From an uncultured Clostridia bacterium (GTDB lineage: Bacteria; Bacillota; Clostridia; Oscillospirales; Oscillospiraceae), in assembly GCA_946061345.1 (NCBI GenBank), contig CAMGRA010000037.1, forward strand, positions 1 to 8,097: a DNA stretch of 8,097 bases. The letters run 5' to 3'. Below are positions 5,874-8,097 of the stretch, one piece after another (the stretch's first letter is position 1; each line of letters opens with the position of its first letter). Both the position numbers and the translations under genes were made by a program. Under the pieces are notes generated by a model, which did not search any database, was not told where the DNA came from, and saw nothing but the letters and a program-made list of their open reading frames with translations.

Positions 5874-5881
5874 GCACGGCT

Positions 5882-6030
5882 TCATACTAAAATCTGATAA
5901 AACGGTTCAAAACCTTTTTATAGTGCCGGAGGCGCGTCAGATTCTGCACGAGACGGCGCAGCGTGCCTTGAGCACGATGTGAGTGTGCGCAGCACACGGG
6001 ATTCTTGATGAAACTTTTTCATCAAGAATC
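5882..6030. repeat. Structured repeat-like element with consecutive hairpins
   Basis: Between the converging XRE and dehydrogenase genes lie three perfect stem-loops in a row: CGTGC/GCACG (5962-5966, 5972-5976), GTGTGC/GCACAC (5983-5988, 5992-5997) and a 14-bp stem with a 3-base loop (6000-6013, 6017-6030). GCACG at 5946-5950 can pair instead with CGTGC at 5962-5966, giving two alternative folds. Neither strand has a T-tract after the 14-bp stem. A 34-codon minus-strand frame (6022-5918, starting MKKFHQESRV) has no ribosome binding site. Its translated look reminds me of small ORFs scattered through gut Clostridia genomes, suggesting a dispersed repeat, but no second copy lies in this window. 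Confidence 0.4.
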
Positions 6031-6064
6031 AGTATCCATCGCCGTCATCGCGGCAAAACTGTCT

Positions 6065-6868
6065 TTACCAGGTGCGGGAATTCAGTTCTCTGAACTGGGC
6101 GACGGTGGTGACATGGGAGTTCAGACCGCCGTCCACATTGATGATCTGGCCCGTCACATATTTGCTCTCGTCAGAGGCAAAATACACGCACATATGGCCG
6201 ATATCCTCGGGGCAGCCGTAACGGGTCACCATGATGTTGCTGGTAAAGATGTCCTTCAGGGCCTGGGGTACGCGGTTTTCATTCTCCGGCGTGACGATCA
6301 GGCCGGGTCTGACGCAGTTACAGCGGATGTTCTGCTTGCCGTACTGCAGGGCAGTATACTGGGTAAGCATATCGACGCCGGCCTTGGCGCAGGCATAGGC
6401 CGTGGAGCCCAGGTCGCCGGCACAGGAGGCCATGGAGCCGATATTGATGATGGAGCCGCCGTTTTCGTTTTTCTTGAGATACGGCAGCACGCATTTGGTG
6501 GAATAGAAAGTACCGCGCAGGTCGCTCTGAAGAACCGCGTCCCACATTTCCAGCGTCAGCTCGTCCACACGGCCGTCTTTCAGGCCGACATTGGCGGCGT
6601 TATTCACCAGAATGTCGATCTTTCCGTACTTTTCTGCGGTATCGGCAAACAACCGGTCGACACTCTCCATGGCCGTGATGTCCATGAAATGATAGGAGGC
6701 CTCGCCGCCCTCGCTCAAAATGCGCTCAACAACAGCCTGTCCCTTTGCTTCACGGCGTCCGCAGATGACAACCTTTGCGCCCTCTGCCGCAAACAGCCTG
6801 GCGATACCGATGCCGATCCCACTGGTCGAACCGGTGACAATGGCTACTTTACCCTTTAGTCTGTCCAT
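6065..6868 (-). CDS. Short-chain dehydrogenase/reductase (classical SDR, FabG-like)
   Basis: This 267-residue cytoplasmic oxidoreductase has a Rossmann fold. The nucleotide motif TGSTSGIG spans 12-19. R38-R39 directly after the second strand (CGRRE) suggest NADP(H) rather than NAD(H). D63 (FMDI) and N89-N90-A91-A92 follow. The catalytic Ser is S145 (IGSMAS), with Y158 and K162 in YACAK; PG at 188-189 and the C-terminal VTGQIINVDGG (238-248) complete the family pattern. The usual catalytic Asn of the NLxG motif is D116 here (SDLRGTF). The length is normal. The ATG at 6868 follows AGGAGG by 6 bases; an in-frame start at 6910 is upstream of that site. The gene is a single-gene unit with its own promoter and no pathway neighbours, so the substrate (3-oxoacyl, steroid, sugar or other) cannot be told. 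Confidence 0.92.
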   Translation of the reverse strand: MDRLKGKVAIVTGSTSGIGIGIARLFAAEGAKVVICGRREAKGQAVVERILSEGGEASYHFMDITAMESVDRLFADTAEKYGKIDILVNNAANVGLKDGRVDELTLEMWDAVLQSDLRGTFYSTKCVLPYLKKNENGGSIINIGSMASCAGDLGSTAYACAKAGVDMLTQYTALQYGKQNIRCNCVRPGLIVTPENENRVPQALKDIFTSNIMVTRYGCPEDIGHMCVYFASDESKYVTGQIINVDGGLNSHVTTVAQFRELNSRTW

Positions 6869-6910
6869 GATAAACCTCCTTATATGTCCTTTCGTGCAAT
6901 ATTCCGGCAA

Positions 6911-6923
6911 TCACCCGGAGTGA
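6911..6923. repeat. Small TCAC/GTGA inverted repeat in the dehydrogenase leader
   Basis: TCAC (6911-6914) and GTGA (6920-6923) flank CCGGA in the expected untranslated leader of the dehydrogenase gene. It could be a small hairpin or an operator half-site pair; support is weak. Confidence 0.25.
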
Positions 6924-6927
6924 TATA

Positions 6928-6965
6928 CCTATGTATATTATACACCATAGGAGGCAAGAAATCAA
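6928..6965 (-). promoter_or_regulatory. Dehydrogenase promoter with overlapping inverted repeat
   Basis: On the minus strand TTGATT (6960-6965), a 17-bp spacer and TATAAT (6937-6942) form a strong sigma-A promoter. The leader is about 60 bases long. CCTATG (6928-6933) and CATAGG (6946-6951) form an inverted repeat with a 12-bp spacer centred on the -10 box, a natural place for a repressor. No candidate regulator lies next to it. Confidence 0.7.
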
Positions 6966-7206
6966 ATTTCTTTTTTCATCTTTTGGGGCGATTATGTGCA
7001 GGTTGTACAATAGCGGCAGACAGTACCGTTGAACAAGCCTGTACGCACCCGGTAGTTCCTGCACCGGCGCATCGGGGTCGGCATGCCCTACGGCACACTG
7101 CTTCCGATTCCGGATGAACAAGGATCCTTATGTGTTGCTGTTTCAAGCGGTACGCATATGAGGGGAATGCCCCAAAACAAGGACGACCGATCCCCCATTG
7201 AAAGCG
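6966..7206. other. Intergenic stretch without a supported gene
   Basis: These bases lie between the dehydrogenase promoter and the terminator of the surface-protein gene. Short open frames exist but have no plausible ribosome binding site. A minor GGGG-AATG-CCCC hairpin sits at 7162-7173. From about 7056 rightward the plus strand is open to the window end (possible ATG at 7083), mostly as the antisense of the surface-protein gene. I see no RNA gene, repeat or mobile element here. Confidence 0.5.
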
Positions 7207-7244
7207 AAAGGTATGGGCAGGCTCGAAGGCCCGCCCATACCTTT
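7207..7244 (-). terminator. Terminator hairpin of the SLH surface-protein gene
   Basis: A 12-bp perfect stem AAAGGTATGGGC/GCCCATACCTTT (7207-7218, 7233-7244) extends by four more pairs including one G-U, leaving a 6-base loop. It begins 15 bp past the stop codon at 7260. In the direction of the gene it is followed by a weak U-tract (TTTCGCTTTC), so it may act through stem stability. Confidence 0.6.
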
Positions 7245-7259
7245 GGAGTAATTCTGTTT

Positions 7260-8097
7260 TTATTTGCTCAGGCAGCGATACAGGAAGGTCACGATTTGCG
7301 CGCGGGTGCAGTCCTCATCGGGGCTGAAGGTCGTCGCGGAAGTACCATTGGTAATGCCGTTCTCCACAGCCCACAGCACCGCGCTGTAGTAGTATTCCCC
7401 GGAAGGCACATCGGTGAAGGGGTTCGTCCTGCCGGCATCCGGCATACCCTGAGAGCGCCACAGGAAGGCAGCGATCTGTGCGCGGCTGCAAATATTATCG
7501 GGGCTGAAGGTGGTAGCGGAGGTGCCCTTGGTAATGTCGTTTTCCACAGCCCACAGCACTGCCGTCTCGTAGTAGCTGCCCTTGACCACATCCTTAAAGG
7601 GCATCTCGCTGCTCTTGGGAGCCGGGCATCCGGCAGAGCGCCACAGGAACGTAACTACCTGCGCACGGGTGCAGGCTTCATCGGGGCTGAACGTGGTATC
7701 GGATGTGCCATTGGTGATCCCGTTATTCACAGCCCACTGCACAGCATCATAGTAGTAAGCATCAACGAGCACATCCGCAAAAGAAATCATCCTGGTATAG
7801 CCGCACACGGTGCAGCTGTTGCCGCTGAAGGTGTGGCCGGTAGCAGGGATCACCCAGCTATCCTTCTCGATCTCAGTCATACCGGCTTCATCGGAGAAAT
7901 ACTTACCGCACACGGTGCAGGTCCAATATGCACAGTTGCCGCCCTCGGTGCAGGTAGCTGCCTTGGCTTCGGTCTTGGTCAGGATATGTCCGGCAACGAA
8001 CTCCGCATAGGTATGGGCGTTACTGAAGGTATAGGGCTTGGCGGAAGCGGTGAACGCGTCAGTCTCTGCGGTGCGCCAACAGTAGACATCGGGCAGG
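7260..8097 (-). CDS. C-terminal part of a surface protein with three SLH repeats (5' end beyond window)
   Basis: The frame stays open to the right edge, so only the last 278 or so residues of a longer exported protein are seen. After an unassigned start (LPDVYCWRTAETDAF), a cysteine-rich region has paired knuckles CTVCGKYF and CTVCGYTR and the phrase IPATGHTF, as in modular clostridial surface proteins. Three SLH repeats follow, each about 60 residues: from ISFADV (7787), MPFKDV (7604) and NPFTDV (7425). Each has YY-x3-AVxWAVxN, GTSxTTFSPD and C(T/S)RAQ; the protein ends FLYRCLSK. SLH triplets anchor proteins non-covalently to secondary cell-wall polymers. The canonical TRAE motif reads TRAQ or SRAQ here. 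A GTG at 7913 is not taken as the start because homologous-looking module sequence continues upstream of it. The catalytic or adhesive part, if any, is off the window. Confidence 0.9.
   Translation of the reverse strand, partial: LPDVYCWRTAETDAFTASAKPYTFSNAHTYAEFVAGHILTKTEAKAATCTEGGNCAYWTCTVCGKYFSDEAGMTEIEKDSWVIPATGHTFSGNSCTVCGYTRMISFADVLVDAYYYDAVQWAVNNGITNGTSDTTFSPDEACTRAQVVTFLWRSAGCPAPKSSEMPFKDVVKGSYYETAVLWAVENDITKGTSATTFSPDNICSRAQIAAFLWRSQGMPDAGRTNPFTDVPSGEYYYSAVLWAVENGITNGTSATTFSPDEDCTRAQIVTFLYRCLSK
7263..7787 (-). repeat. Three tandem SLH-coding repeats
   Basis: The segment encodes three SLH units with a DNA period of 180 to 183 bp; the shared string ATCGGGGCTGAA (plus strand) starts at 7317, 7497 and 7680. 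The first two copies from the left are most alike at the DNA level, suggesting internal duplication or gene conversion. Confidence 0.85.

Noticed and set aside
5614..5877. Minus-strand frame of 87 codons over the XRE gene and its terminator
   Set aside because: It would be translated from the terminator hairpin and lies opposite a clear helix-turn-helix gene.
5918..6022. 34-codon minus-strand ORF starting MKKFHQESRV
   Set aside because: No Shine-Dalgarno sequence; the ATG sits in the 14-bp hairpin and the frame is better explained as part of a structured repeat.
6005..6859. Plus-strand frame of 284 codons antisense to the dehydrogenase
   Set aside because: It starts inside a hairpin with no ribosome binding site and mirrors a complete SDR gene.
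6849..7121. Minus-strand frame of 90 codons upstream of the dehydrogenase
   Set aside because: It begins with TTG without a properly spaced ribosome binding site and reads through the dehydrogenase promoter and leader.
7263..7787. Tandem 180-bp periodicity considered as a CRISPR-like or satellite array
   Set aside because: The repeats are protein-coding SLH units in one frame, with sequence variation at codon level and no spacer structure.
7083..8097. Plus-strand frame open to the window end, including about 60 codons left of the SLH gene
   Set aside because: Most of it is the complement of the SLH repeats; the part outside passes through the terminator hairpin and gives no recognisable protein. 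I could not exclude it completely, but there is no ribosome binding site before 7083.

Overview
The window looks like a chromosomal segment of a low-to-mid GC Gram-positive bacterium, most likely a gut Clostridia of the Oscillospiraceae/Ruminococcaceae type. The reasons are strong AGGAGG-type ribosome binding sites, consensus sigma-A promoters, a membrane-anchored HtrA, a surface protein ending in three S-layer-homology (SLH) repeats of the CTRAQ type, and a small XRE regulator of a kind common in Clostridia. The taxonomic placement is inference from style, not from a marker gene. All genes but one lie on the minus strand.

Layout from left to right. Positions 1-180 hold hairpin-rich, repeat-like DNA and a textbook minus-strand promoter with a large TetR-style inverted repeat in it; the gene it drives lies off the left edge. 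Next come a membrane-anchored HtrA serine protease (267-1661), a sensor histidine kinase (1881-3092) and its OmpR-family response regulator (3086-3763), all reading leftward. An M29-family metallo-aminopeptidase (3829-5052) has its own promoter. A 62-residue protein (5241-5429) is divergent from a small XRE regulator (5539-5781, the only plus-strand gene). A bidirectional terminator and a structured repeat-like stretch (5815-6030) separate these from a short-chain dehydrogenase/reductase (6065-6868). After about 390 bp without a gene, the C-terminal part of a surface protein with cysteine-rich modules and three SLH repeats (7260-8097) runs off the right edge.

The best-supported biology is a stress circuit. 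The regulator and kinase overlap by 7 nt and are followed by htrA. The promoter regions of the regulator and of htrA share the same architecture: TTCAACTT, then exactly 18 bp, then TATACW, with a second TTC 11 bp after the first. This matches a direct-repeat OmpR-type binding site and suggests that the regulator controls itself and htrA. The arrangement recalls the CssRS-HtrA secretion-stress system of Bacillus subtilis, but the identity is inferred.

The 62-residue protein and the XRE regulator probably form a second local circuit: two direct ATAGCCTAA repeats 20 bp apart flank the -10 box of the small gene's likely promoter. I see no CRISPR array, tRNA, rRNA, transposase or phage gene. Nothing here is clearly a wholly new system.
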